Positions 25,673 through 33,985 of a stretch of 34,383 nt of DNA are shown in pieces. The stretch is taken from NCBI GenBank assembly GCA_021828835.1, contig JAJZCY010000013.1:1-34383 (forward strand), written 5' to 3'. The DNA comes from Acidobacteriota bacterium (GTDB lineage: Bacteria; Acidobacteriota; Terriglobia; Terriglobales; Acidobacteriaceae). The notes beneath the pieces were generated by a model, which saw only the letters and a list, made by a program, of their open reading frames with translations, did no database searches and had not been told where the DNA came from. Numbering within the stretch: position 1 is the stretch's first letter; each line of letters opens with the position of its first letter. The position numbers were made by a program, and so were the translations under genes.

Positions 25673-27016
25673 ATGACCGCTCCCGCAACCACCGCTCCGG
25701 CCTTCTCTCCCGCCTCCCGCGAAGCCAATATCCGCAGCCGCACCGGCGGTTCTCTGCAGCGCTGGCGGCGGGCGTCCGCCTCGCTTTGCGGAGGCGTGTC
25801 CAGCGGCTTACGCCGCTCGGCCTATCCCTACCCGCTCTATTTCTCGCACGGCGCGGGGGCCACGCTATGGGACGTTGACGGCAATGCCTACTTCGACTAC
25901 ACCCTCGGCTGGGGACCAAATATCCTGGGCAATGCTCCTCCGGCGCTCATCAGCGCCATCGCCGAGGCGGCAGCCAAGGGCCTCACCTTCGGCGCGCAAC
26001 ACGACCTGGAGTATGAAGTTGCCGAATTGCTCACGCGCATCATTCCTTGCGCCGACCGTGTCTGTTTCGCGAACAGCGGCACGGAGATCGTGCAACTCGC
26101 GCTGCGGCTGGCGCGCGCCGCCACCGGCAGGCGGCGATTCATCAAGTTTGAGGGCCACTATCATGGCTGGGCAGACAATGTGCTCGTGAGCTATCATCCA
26201 TCCGCCGACCAGCTGGCGACCTGCGGAGAGCGCCCGGTGCCGGTCGGTCTCGGACAGTTGCCGGCCGACGCTACGGTGATCGCGCGCTGGAATGGTCGGG
26301 AGAGCGTGGAACAGGCGTTCCTCGCCTTTCCCGGGGAGATCTCCGCGGTGATCTGCGAACCGCTGCTGTGCAACAGCGGCTGTATCCCCCCGCAGGCTGG
26401 CTTTCTCAGCTTTCTGCGCGAGATCACCGAGCGCAACGGCACCCTGCTCATTTTCGATGAAGTGGTCACCGGGTTCAGGCTGGGCCTAGCGGGCGCGCAG
26501 GGCTTCTACTCCGTCACGCCCGATCTTGCCACCTATGCTAAAGCGGTGGGCGGCGGCGCACCGCTCAGCGTTCTCGCCGGACGTCTGCCTTACATGGAGC
26601 TGATCGAGTCAGGTCAGGTGATACATGCGGGCACGCTGAACGGAAATCCTCTGGCCCTTGCCGCAGCACGCGCGGCGCTGCAATTCCTAACGGAAGATGC
26701 GCCCGCTCTTTATGCCGGCCTCTTCCGGCGCGGCAGCCGTCTCCGCGACGGCATCCTCGCCATTTTGCGGAGGCGCGGCCACCAGGTGTGTGCCTCCGGA
26801 GAGGGACCGGTCTTTCATCTTTGTTTCAGCGACCGGCAACCCATGAACTACCGCGACCTGCTGGAGGCGGACACCGCCCACTACAAGAACTTTCTGCTTG
26901 CGCTTCAAGACGAGGGCGTATTGCCGCTGCCCGACGGCCGCTGGTACCTGTCCGCCGCGCACAGCGACGCCGACATCGACGCGACCCTGGCGGCGGTGGA
27001 GCGGGCGGCCGGCTAG
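25673..27016 (+). CDS. Class III PLP aminotransferase, glutamate-1-semialdehyde aminomutase-like
   Basis: GATLWDVDGNAYFDYTLGWGPNILGNAPPALISAI...CFANSGTEIVQLALRLARAATGRRRFIKFEGHYHGWADN...LLIFDEVVTGFRLGLAGAQGFYSVTPDLATYAKAVGGGAPLSVLAGR. Confidence 0.9.
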   Translation: MTAPATTAPAFSPASREANIRSRTGGSLQRWRRASASLCGGVSSGLRRSAYPYPLYFSHGAGATLWDVDGNAYFDYTLGWGPNILGNAPPALISAIAEAAAKGLTFGAQHDLEYEVAELLTRIIPCADRVCFANSGTEIVQLALRLARAATGRRRFIKFEGHYHGWADNVLVSYHPSADQLATCGERPVPVGLGQLPADATVIARWNGRESVEQAFLAFPGEISAVICEPLLCNSGCIPPQAGFLSFLREITERNGTLLIFDEVVTGFRLGLAGAQGFYSVTPDLATYAKAVGGGAPLSVLAGRLPYMELIESGQVIHAGTLNGNPLALAAARAALQFLTEDAPALYAGLFRRGSRLRDGILAILRRRGHQVCASGEGPVFHLCFSDRQPMNYRDLLEADTAHYKNFLLALQDEGVLPLPDGRWYLSAAHSDADIDATLAAVERAAG

Positions 27017-27035
27017 GCAAGCTCATCCGCGGCCG

Positions 27036-27431
27036 CTATTTGGTCTCGGGGAAATATGCGATGCAGTCGATCTCTATTTTCATTCCGGGCTCCACCAAGG
27101 TCGCCTGGACGGTGGTGCGTGCTGGCGCGCTTGCGGCGAAGAACTCTGCGTAAACTTCATTCATGGCTGGAAAATCCGAAGCGTCCGTCAGATAGACGCC
27201 ACATTTAACGATATTGCTGCGGCTCGCCTTGCATCCCTGTAGCACACGCTCGATGTTTTCCAGCACCAGTTTTGTCTCTCCCCGGATACCACTCAGGACA
27301 AACTCCTGGCTCTCCGGATCGATCGGCCCCTGCCCGGAGACATAGAGAAAATCTCCCGCGCGCACCACCTGCGCGTAGGCGCCTTTGGGTGCCGGGGCCT
27401 CGTCGACTCGAATCTGCTTCACCTCACTCAT
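27036..27431 (-). CDS. RidA/YjgF family enamine/imine deaminase
   Basis: MSEVKQIRVDEAPAPKGAYAQVVRAGDFLYVSGQGPIDPESQEFV...NIERVLQGCKASRSNIVKCGVYLTDASDFPAMNEVYAEFF. Start ATG 27431 preferred to 27455. Confidence 0.92.
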   Translation of the reverse strand: MSEVKQIRVDEAPAPKGAYAQVVRAGDFLYVSGQGPIDPESQEFVLSGIRGETKLVLENIERVLQGCKASRSNIVKCGVYLTDASDFPAMNEVYAEFFAASAPARTTVQATLVEPGMKIEIDCIAYFPETK

Positions 27432-27513
27432 CGTGCTACCTCCTAGGTGTCTCAATAGGTATATACTATTTTCATTAGAAATACGAGAGTCGCACCCCTC
27501 TCAGGAGAAGTGC

Positions 27514-29046
27514 GTGACTGATTTTCTGTTCTGCGGCGGCGAGGTGATCGACGGTTCAGGAGCGCCAGGGTTCCGGGCTGATCTTCTCACCCGCGCGCAA
27601 CGCATCCTCTGCATTGCGCCGCATATTGAGGCGCCCGCTGCGTTGCGCATCGATTGCACCGGCCTGACGCTCGCTCCTGGGTTCATCGACTCGCATACGC
27701 ATTCGGACCTGCAGGTGCTGGAAGGCCGCACCGAGAAGCTGCGCCAGGGCGTCACCACAGAGGTGGTCGGCAACTGCGGATTCTCCGCTTATCCTCCGGC
27801 CGCCAATCCCGCCGAACTGCGATCCTTCGCCAACGGGATTCTGTGCGGCGATGAGCATTGGGGCTGGCTGAGCACCGACGCTTACCTGCAAGCCCTGGGT
27901 TCCAGCAGCACCGCGCATGTGGTCTCGCTGGTCGGGCATGGCTCCCTGCGCATCGCCGTGGCCGGCAACCGCCAGGGGCCGCTTACTGAAGCCGAACTGC
28001 AAACCATGGAAGGTCTGCTGACGGAAGCATTGCAGGATGGCGCTGCCGGCTTCTCCACCGGGCTTATGTACGCGCCGGGGTGCAGCGCACCGCCCGAGGA
28101 ACTGGAGCGTCTCTGCCGGGTTGTGGCGTGGCATGGCGCGATCTACACGAGCCACATCCGTTCCTACTTTTCCGGCCTGGTGGATGCGGTCGAGGAGCAG
28201 ATCGAACTGGCGCGTCGCACCGGCGTTCGCCTCCAGATCTCTCACCTCCAGGCAGTGGGCGCGTCGAACTGGCCGCTACAGGCCCGCGCCCTCGATGCGA
28301 TCGAGCAGGCCCGCGGCGAAGGGATCGACGTCGAGTTTGACTGCTATCCGTACATCGCCGGCTCCAGCGTCCTCACGCAGGTGCTTCCTCAGAGCGCGCT
28401 GGACGGCGGCACGCAGGCCTTGATGCAGCGACTGCGCGAGCCCGCACGCCGTCAGTCTCTTCGCGCCGCCGTGCTCGCCTCGATGCCCTGGCGCTGGTGT
28501 GATATCTGCATCTCCTCGGTGGGAAGCGTGGCCAACTCCGCGCTGATCGGCAAGAGTCTGGAAGAGATTGCACAGAGTCGCGCCTGCGAACCGGTAGACG
28601 CCATGCTGGACCTGCTGGTTGAGGAAAATGGCGATGTCAACATGCTCTGCTACAACCAGAGCGCCGAAAATCTGCGCGCGAGCCTGACCCACCCGCTGGC
28701 CACCATCATCAGTGACGGCTTCTATGTGAAGGGCCGGCCTCATCCCCGTCTGCACGGGACGTTTCCGCTCCTGCTCGGCAGCATTTCGCGCGAGCGCGGC
28801 TGGCTGTCGCTCCATGAGGCGGTGCACAAGATCACCGGCAAGCCTGCCCTGCGCTACGGGCTTGCCGAGCGCGGCCTGCTGCGAAACGGCTGCTTTGCGG
28901 ATGTGGTAGCTTTCCACTCCGATCGTATCGATAGCCCGGCAACGTACGAATCCCCGGAGCTGGCGCCGGTCGGCATCGAATGGGTGTTGCGCCAGGGGCG
29001 GCCCGCGCCCCTGCCCTCCTCCCGCCGACTCGCGTTTTCCAATTGA
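27514..29046 (+). CDS. N-acyl-D-amino-acid deacylase (D-aminoacylase) family amidohydrolase
   Basis: GTG start at 27514 preceded by AGGAG; VTDFLFCGGEVIDGSGAPGFRADLL...APGFIDSHTHSDLQVLEGRTEKLRQGVTTEVVGNCGFSAYP...GLMYAPG...YTSHIRS...LQISHLQAVG. Confidence 0.92.
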   Translation: MTDFLFCGGEVIDGSGAPGFRADLLTRAQRILCIAPHIEAPAALRIDCTGLTLAPGFIDSHTHSDLQVLEGRTEKLRQGVTTEVVGNCGFSAYPPAANPAELRSFANGILCGDEHWGWLSTDAYLQALGSSSTAHVVSLVGHGSLRIAVAGNRQGPLTEAELQTMEGLLTEALQDGAAGFSTGLMYAPGCSAPPEELERLCRVVAWHGAIYTSHIRSYFSGLVDAVEEQIELARRTGVRLQISHLQAVGASNWPLQARALDAIEQARGEGIDVEFDCYPYIAGSSVLTQVLPQSALDGGTQALMQRLREPARRQSLRAAVLASMPWRWCDICISSVGSVANSALIGKSLEEIAQSRACEPVDAMLDLLVEENGDVNMLCYNQSAENLRASLTHPLATIISDGFYVKGRPHPRLHGTFPLLLGSISRERGWLSLHEAVHKITGKPALRYGLAERGLLRNGCFADVVAFHSDRIDSPATYESPELAPVGIEWVLRQGRPAPLPSSRRLAFSN

Positions 29047-29048
29047 AA
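29036..29048. promoter_or_regulatory. Near-perfect palindrome TTTC-CAATT-GAAA at the deacylase stop / upstream of the second IclR gene
   Basis: Sequence tttccaattgaaa, 6 bp before ATG 29055. Confidence 0.3.
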
Positions 29049-29054
29049 CCAGCG

Positions 29055-29903
29055 ATGGAGAATGCGATGCTATCGAATGTGCCTGTCAAGAAGAAGTCCA
29101 GTGGCTTAAAGAAGCTTGCGGCCCCGGAGTCACGCCCGTCCAGCCGCTACTCCGTTCCCGTGGTGCGCAGCACCTTCCGCATTCTGGAGGAACTCGCGCG
29201 CAGCGATGCCGCGGGCCTGCAGGAAATCACACGCAACACCGGCATCTCCAAATCGACAGTCTTTCGCATCCTGGTCACCCTTCAAGATCTGGGCTACGTT
29301 CTCCGCGATGGGAACCGCAATTACCGGGTCAGTCCGGCGCTCGGCCGCCTGGTCGGGGAAGAGACGGTGAACGAGACGCTTCGCCATCTGGCAGTGCCAG
29401 CCATGCTGGATCTGCGTAACCGCTTCGGAGAAACTGTCAATCTCGGGGTCCGCCAGTTCGACAAGGTGACTTATCTCGAAGTAGTGCCCAGCGAATTTGC
29501 CCTTCGCCTGCAGGAAAGCCGCGGGGCTTCCGTGCCAGCGCACGCCTCCGCGCTGGGCAAGGCAATGCTGGCCTTTTCGCCGGAAGATGTTGTCAAGGAG
29601 CTGATCCGCGGCCGGCAACTTGCAAAGGTGACCCCCAACACGATCTCCAGCCCGGAGGCATTACTGGCAGAACTCCGGCGCGTTGCCGCCGCAGGTGTCG
29701 CCTTCGATCGTGGAGAAGGCTCACTCCTCGCCGTCTGCATCGCCGCGCCGATCCTCGGACCCGACGGGCATGCGCTGGCCGCCCTGAGCCTCTCCGGCCC
29801 GGCCTCTCGCTTCAACCCGGGGAAGGAGTCGCCGGCGGTGGCTGCGCTGCTGAAAGCGGTCGCCTCCCTCTCCCGTGGCTTGGCGCGCTCGCTCCACGCC
29901 TGA
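29055..29903 (+). CDS. IclR-family transcriptional regulator (regulator 2)
   Basis: VVRSTFRILEELARSDAAGLQEITRNTGISKSTVFRILVTLQDLGYVLRDGNRNYRVSPALGRL... and HASALGKAMLAFSPEDVVKELI...LAVCIAAPILGPDGHALAALSLSGPASRF. ATG at 29055. Confidence 0.93.
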   Translation: MENAMLSNVPVKKKSSGLKKLAAPESRPSSRYSVPVVRSTFRILEELARSDAAGLQEITRNTGISKSTVFRILVTLQDLGYVLRDGNRNYRVSPALGRLVGEETVNETLRHLAVPAMLDLRNRFGETVNLGVRQFDKVTYLEVVPSEFALRLQESRGASVPAHASALGKAMLAFSPEDVVKELIRGRQLAKVTPNTISSPEALLAELRRVAAAGVAFDRGEGSLLAVCIAAPILGPDGHALAALSLSGPASRFNPGKESPAVAALLKAVASLSRGLARSLHA

Positions 29904-29909
29904 AGCATA

Positions 29910-29929
29910 CTGGGAGCTACGGCTCCCGG
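29910..29929. terminator. Stem-loop between convergent IclR and GH78 genes: CTGGGAGC-TACG-GCTCCCGG
   Basis: 8-bp stem (one G-U) closed by a cUACGg (UNCG-class) tetraloop; overlaps the GH78 stop; no clear U-tract. Confidence 0.4.
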
Positions 29930-32442
29930 ATCTCGTAATGCCCGCTCGCGCTGATCTGGATCGCCACGCGGCTGCCTCCTTCCACAGGCGTGCCGTGGAG
30001 TTTCGATCCATTCACCAGGACGTAGTCGGTGCCCTTCGCAACAGGGAACAGCACCCGGGCCACCACCCCGTTCGGCAGGTCGATCACCGCCACGAGCCCG
30101 TTGTCTTGGCATAAGTCGACCTTCAGCGGCCCCTGGGGAGTCTGCTCATAACCCCGCGCCCACTTCAGCCCCACAAGGTCGGGTCGAAGGACGGTGTGGC
30201 TGAAGCCCTCGGCGACGGGCTGAATACCCAGCACCTGCTGCATCAGCCAGTAGGTCGGGCCTGCCGACCACCCATGCGCCAGGCTTACGAAATAGCCGGC
30301 CGTGCGGTCGGCCTGCAGCGCCACATGCGGGTTTCCTTTCGGCCAGCTGGGATCATAGGCCTCCCAGAAACTCGTCGCCCCCTCGGCAATCATGCCGCCC
30401 CAGTATTCGCGCATCCATCGCAACGCCTCGGCGCGATGATTCATCTTCGCCATGGCGTCCAGCACATAGGCTCCGTAGTAGGGCGTCATAATGTCCGGAC
30501 GGAAGGTCGGCTGTCCCACCTCGGCCAACACGCTTTTCCAGATCGATGCGTACTGGCTAGGCGCGGCCACCCCAGACAGAACCGCCATGGCGTTGGTCTG
30601 CACGCGCGGCCCGTAGTTTCCTTCCGCCGGCTGCCATGTGCGGCGCTGCAGAGTGGCTTTAATTTCCGCGGCGCGCTGCTCATAATGCGCGGCGTTGGCG
30701 CTGTCTCCCAACACCCGCAGCAAATGGGCCCCGGCAATGTACGCCCGGTAGTACTGGAGGGTGGTTGCCAATTGCGTTTCCGGGTTGTCCCCCTGCAGGC
30801 CGGGCGCCCAGTCGACAAACAACCATGCGTTTGTTCGGTCTGTAAAACGGTCCGCGCTGTCGAATTCCCTGTCCATGTACTGCAGCAATTCCACAAGCCG
30901 CGTATGAACCTGCTTCAGGTAGGCTCGGTCGCCTGTGTGCCATTCGTAGTCCTCCAGTTCCGTGGGCCAGAAGGAGGAATAGCCGGGGATGCCGTTGACA
31001 TGCTGCTGCACGGGAGCGTTCCCGATGAGCCGAGTCAAGGTGTCCTTCAGCAGGAAACGGTCGGAGAACACGGCATCGCTGACCCGGCCGCTGACGTCCA
31101 GATCGCCCATCCACCGCCCGCGGTCACGCTTGGGCGCGTCCCAGATGTCATCCTGCATGCACAGATGCACTGTATAGGCTCCCGTCTCCCAGATTCGGTT
31201 CAGCAGCGGATCGGAGGACTGAAACTCAGCCTGGTAGCGCACCGGATAATAAATGTCTTCCAGATGAATGGCCCGGAACTTCAGCTCAGGCCCTCTGGAG
31301 AGAAAGCGGATGAGGGCGTAGCGGAACGCCGATTTGGGCCCGTGGCCGGCCCCGTGCGCAGCCAGTCGCAGCATATTCACGCCTAGGTATGGCTGCCTGT
31401 CCACCTCGCCCTTCGACTCGCCGTACTGAATCGAGACCGTGACCGGACTGTCCGAATCGGAGACCAGTTCAACCCGGCCGGTCACCTCCCGCCCGAAATC
31501 CAGCGTTAGCTCGGGCGCATCCTCCAGGCCCGGCCCGGTGTTCCCCAGTTTGACCGTGAATTCCCCGGCCCCCGCGGATTTGGTCAGCGCATCGAGATTC
31601 GCAAACGAGCTGCGGCCCGTCTCCACATCCTCCACGCGTGCCGCGTGGAAGTAGGCATGCGCTAAAAAGGGCGAAGCCCCTTCGTATCCCGGCCAGTCAT
31701 AGAGACCCGCGTCCGCGTTCCACTGAAACAGATCGATGGAGCCCTCGATCGGACTGAGAGCTGCCACGGCCGGCCAGCTCGAATCGTCATACTGTGCCTG
31801 TTCCCAGCCCGCCGCGGGGTGCAGTGTGCCCTTCCACTGTGCTCCGCTGATCAGCAGCGGCTTTCCGTCCACGCCCGGCGGCTCAGGCAGGATCTTGGCC
31901 ACCAGCACCTGCCCCGAAACCTGCTGCAAGGCCAACGCGCTGTTCAGAAATCCTGAAACACCGCGTCCGCGGACCACCTCCATGGCGACTACATTGCGCC
32001 CGGGCCGAAGCAGTTTCGTGACGTCCCTCCGGAAAACGTGCATCCCGAGCGGATTGAGCAGATTGCTCGCAAAGTGGCCGGCTATCTGGCCGTTGACGTA
32101 CACCCTCGCCGAACGTGGTCCCGCCAGATACAAGGTCGCTTCGGCGGGCAGCTTCTCTACATCAAAGCTGGCGCGAAAATAATGCGGCTCCGTCCTCTCA
32201 TCCACGCCGGGCCGCTTGTAAACGATCCGCGCCGGCTTGTCGATGGCCGAGTCCTGCCGCGTCCAGATGTATTCCTCTGGCAGGGGCTTGTGCAAAGACG
32301 AGAAGAGTTGCGGCACAGCGATGTCCCGGGTAGGATCCAGATGACCCGTAGGAATCGTGGACCGCTCCTGAGCAGAGCCGGCGCACGCCAGCAAGAGGCA
32401 GAGCATGGGCAGGACGCCGCCACGACGATTTCCGATTTTCAT
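29917..32442 (-). CDS. Secreted GH78-like alpha-L-rhamnosidase family protein
   Basis: MKIGNRRGGVLPMLCLLLACAGSAQE signal; sugar-binding N-terminal domains (ATLYLAGPRSARVYVNGQIAGHFASNLLNP); catalytic domain DDIWDAPKRDRGRWMGDLDVSGRVSDAVF...TELEDYEWHTGDRAYLKQ. Start ATG 32442 preferred to 32526. Confidence 0.82.
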   Translation of the reverse strand: MKIGNRRGGVLPMLCLLLACAGSAQERSTIPTGHLDPTRDIAVPQLFSSLHKPLPEEYIWTRQDSAIDKPARIVYKRPGVDERTEPHYFRASFDVEKLPAEATLYLAGPRSARVYVNGQIAGHFASNLLNPLGMHVFRRDVTKLLRPGRNVVAMEVVRGRGVSGFLNSALALQQVSGQVLVAKILPEPPGVDGKPLLISGAQWKGTLHPAAGWEQAQYDDSSWPAVAALSPIEGSIDLFQWNADAGLYDWPGYEGASPFLAHAYFHAARVEDVETGRSSFANLDALTKSAGAGEFTVKLGNTGPGLEDAPELTLDFGREVTGRVELVSDSDSPVTVSIQYGESKGEVDRQPYLGVNMLRLAAHGAGHGPKSAFRYALIRFLSRGPELKFRAIHLEDIYYPVRYQAEFQSSDPLLNRIWETGAYTVHLCMQDDIWDAPKRDRGRWMGDLDVSGRVSDAVFSDRFLLKDTLTRLIGNAPVQQHVNGIPGYSSFWPTELEDYEWHTGDRAYLKQVHTRLVELLQYMDREFDSADRFTDRTNAWLFVDWAPGLQGDNPETQLATTLQYYRAYIAGAHLLRVLGDSANAAHYEQRAAEIKATLQRRTWQPAEGNYGPRVQTNAMAVLSGVAAPSQYASIWKSVLAEVGQPTFRPDIMTPYYGAYVLDAMAKMNHRAEALRWMREYWGGMIAEGATSFWEAYDPSWPKGNPHVALQADRTAGYFVSLAHGWSAGPTYWLMQQVLGIQPVAEGFSHTVLRPDLVGLKWARGYEQTPQGPLKVDLCQDNGLVAVIDLPNGVVARVLFPVAKGTDYVLVNGSKLHGTPVEGGSRVAIQISASGHYEIREP

Positions 32443-32654
32443 GTCTCTCCTTTGGAGCATTGATTCAACTAGAAATCGCGTATCGCATGCAGGGTTGTCA
32501 ACATTTATCTCTCTATTGAAATTCAAAGTTCGCTGGAGACAATGCCAGACATTCGGATTTGCCCCACGGCCGCGTCCTGTAACCTAAGCACTGGAGTGCC
32601 CGGCAAATTCTGTACCAGTGGGAGTGAGACAAACTGGTATGGAAGGAGCATGGA

Positions 32655-32717
32655 ATGGGCAAGGCAAGGAAGCACACGCCTGAGCAGATTGTGAACATTC
32701 TGCGGCAGATCGAAGTC
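32655..32717 (+). pseudogene. IS3-family transposase OrfA, N-terminal remnant (21 codons)
   Basis: MGKARKHTPEQIVNILRQIEV resembles the OrfA start of IS3-family elements; similarity ends abruptly. Confidence 0.65.
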
Positions 32718-32760
32718 CGCACAGATCTTCGGCCAGCACTCTGGGGGAAGTACCCAATCG

Positions 32761-33275
32761 ATGATCGAGTCTCACAGCATCTTTCTCTTGAGCGCGGCAC
32801 TGACGGCCATTATCGGGCTCATCCTACTCATCGCAGTCTCCAAGCTGAATCCGTTCATCACGCGATTTTGGTTCTCACTGGGCCTTGCCGTGGCGGCGGG
32901 TATGCCCTTCACTGCATGTATCCCTCCCTTCGAGCTGGGGATGGGCACAACCCTGGGGCACATTGCCATCATCGCGCCGTACTGCTGTGCAACATGCAAG
33001 ACAACAAGGGGCAAGTGAGCGTCATGCGTGCCAACTGGTTCACCAACCACGCGGCACGCAACGCTACCAGCCGACACAGCGGAACGACGAAGACGCGCTG
33101 ACCCGGGCCATCATCGCACTGGCCACTCAATATGGCCGGTATGGATACCGACGCATCACCATCGAGCGGCAGGAAGCCGGCTGGAACGTAGGCAAGGATC
33201 GCGTGGAGCGTCGCGCTGGGCACCATGTTAGGCAAGATCCTGGCAGAATCGGGGGGCGCAGACCAGATTGCGCAT
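32761..33275 (+). pseudogene. GntP-family permease N-terminal remnant, interrupted by an IS3 OrfB fragment
   Basis: MIESHSIFLLSAALTAIIGLILLIAVSKLNPFIT...AAGMPF...ELGMGTTLGHIAII (32761-32973), then after about 236 bp in frame from 33210 VALGTMLGKILAESGGADQIAH. Confidence 0.7.
32974..33209 (+). mobile_element. IS3-family transposase OrfB fragment
   Basis: VQHARQQGASERHACQLVHQPRGTQRYQPTQRNDEDALTRAIIALATQYGRYGYRRITIERQEAGWNVGKDRVER, typical of the N-terminal half of IS3-family OrfB; no start, no DDE domain. Confidence 0.75.
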
Positions 33276-33395
33276 AGTCGGCGCACTCGCGGACGAATGG
33301 CGACGGCGTGAGGTCCCGCGTATGTGGCAGCCGATTGACAATTTTGGAGGGCGCAGGCATACCTCCCCTCTACATGGCGCGGGCGGCGGCGCACA

Positions 33396-33985
33396 CGGTT
33401 GGATATGCGCGCTGTGCTTCTTCACCGCCCATTGAAAGAAGCCGTCACACTGCGGGAGATAGAGCTGCTTCCAGTCAGAGATGGACTTCCGCGCGTATCG
33501 CCAGAGCGACGGAGGGAGTGTGCAGAGTTGATGGTTGTAAATGGAGAGCGGCATGTTTCTGAGCGCGAGGAATTGAACCGCCTCTTCGAGTTCCTGCTCA
33601 TAGTCGTGCGGGTCGATCCACAATTCCTCGATGTTCCCCGGCGTGTAGCCAGTATATTCGAGGCCCATGAGCGCGATGTGCTCGACGAAGGTGAGGTTGC
33701 CGTAAATATACTCCGCGAGCTTTGTAAGGCGCGGGATTGTGAGCCGGTGGAGGACGACCCGTACTTCGGTGCGGATTCCGTGGCGCGCCGCCTAGTGGAA
33801 CCCCATCATCGTCTGGTCGAACGCGCTCCGCGCCTGCACTACGTAGTCGTGGACGCTTGCCACGTCGGCGTAAAGGGGAATGGCAAGACTGATATTCGGG
33901 TGGCCCATGGCAGCGAAGCGGCGCGCGAACTCCCGCCATGCGAACGACCTTCCGTTCGTGAGCACATGGAGTTCCGTATCGGGCA
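33396..33985 (-). pseudogene. Decayed radical-SAM maturase resembling HxsC (His-Xaa-Ser system)
   Basis: One frame with an internal TAG (33792-33794): PDTELHVLTNGRSFAWREFARRFAAMGHPNISLAIPLYADVASVHDYVVQARSAFDQTMMGFH*AARHGIRTEVRVVLHRLTIPRLTKLAEYIYGNLTFVEHIALMGLEYTGYTPGNIEELWIDPHDYEQELEEAVQFLALRNMPLSIYNHQLCTLPPSLWRYARKSISDWKQLYLPQCDGFFQWAVKKHSAHIQP. N-terminus missing. Confidence 0.72.

Noticed and set aside
30196-31386. 396-aa plus-strand ORF
   Set aside because: Antisense to the GH78-like gene; shadow translation.
32972-33215. TCGCG duplication flanking the OrfB fragment, as a target-site duplication
   Set aside because: The fragment has no IS termini, and the GntP reading is better reconstructed as ATCATC|GTCGCG with no duplicated codons, so the repeat is probably microhomology or chance.
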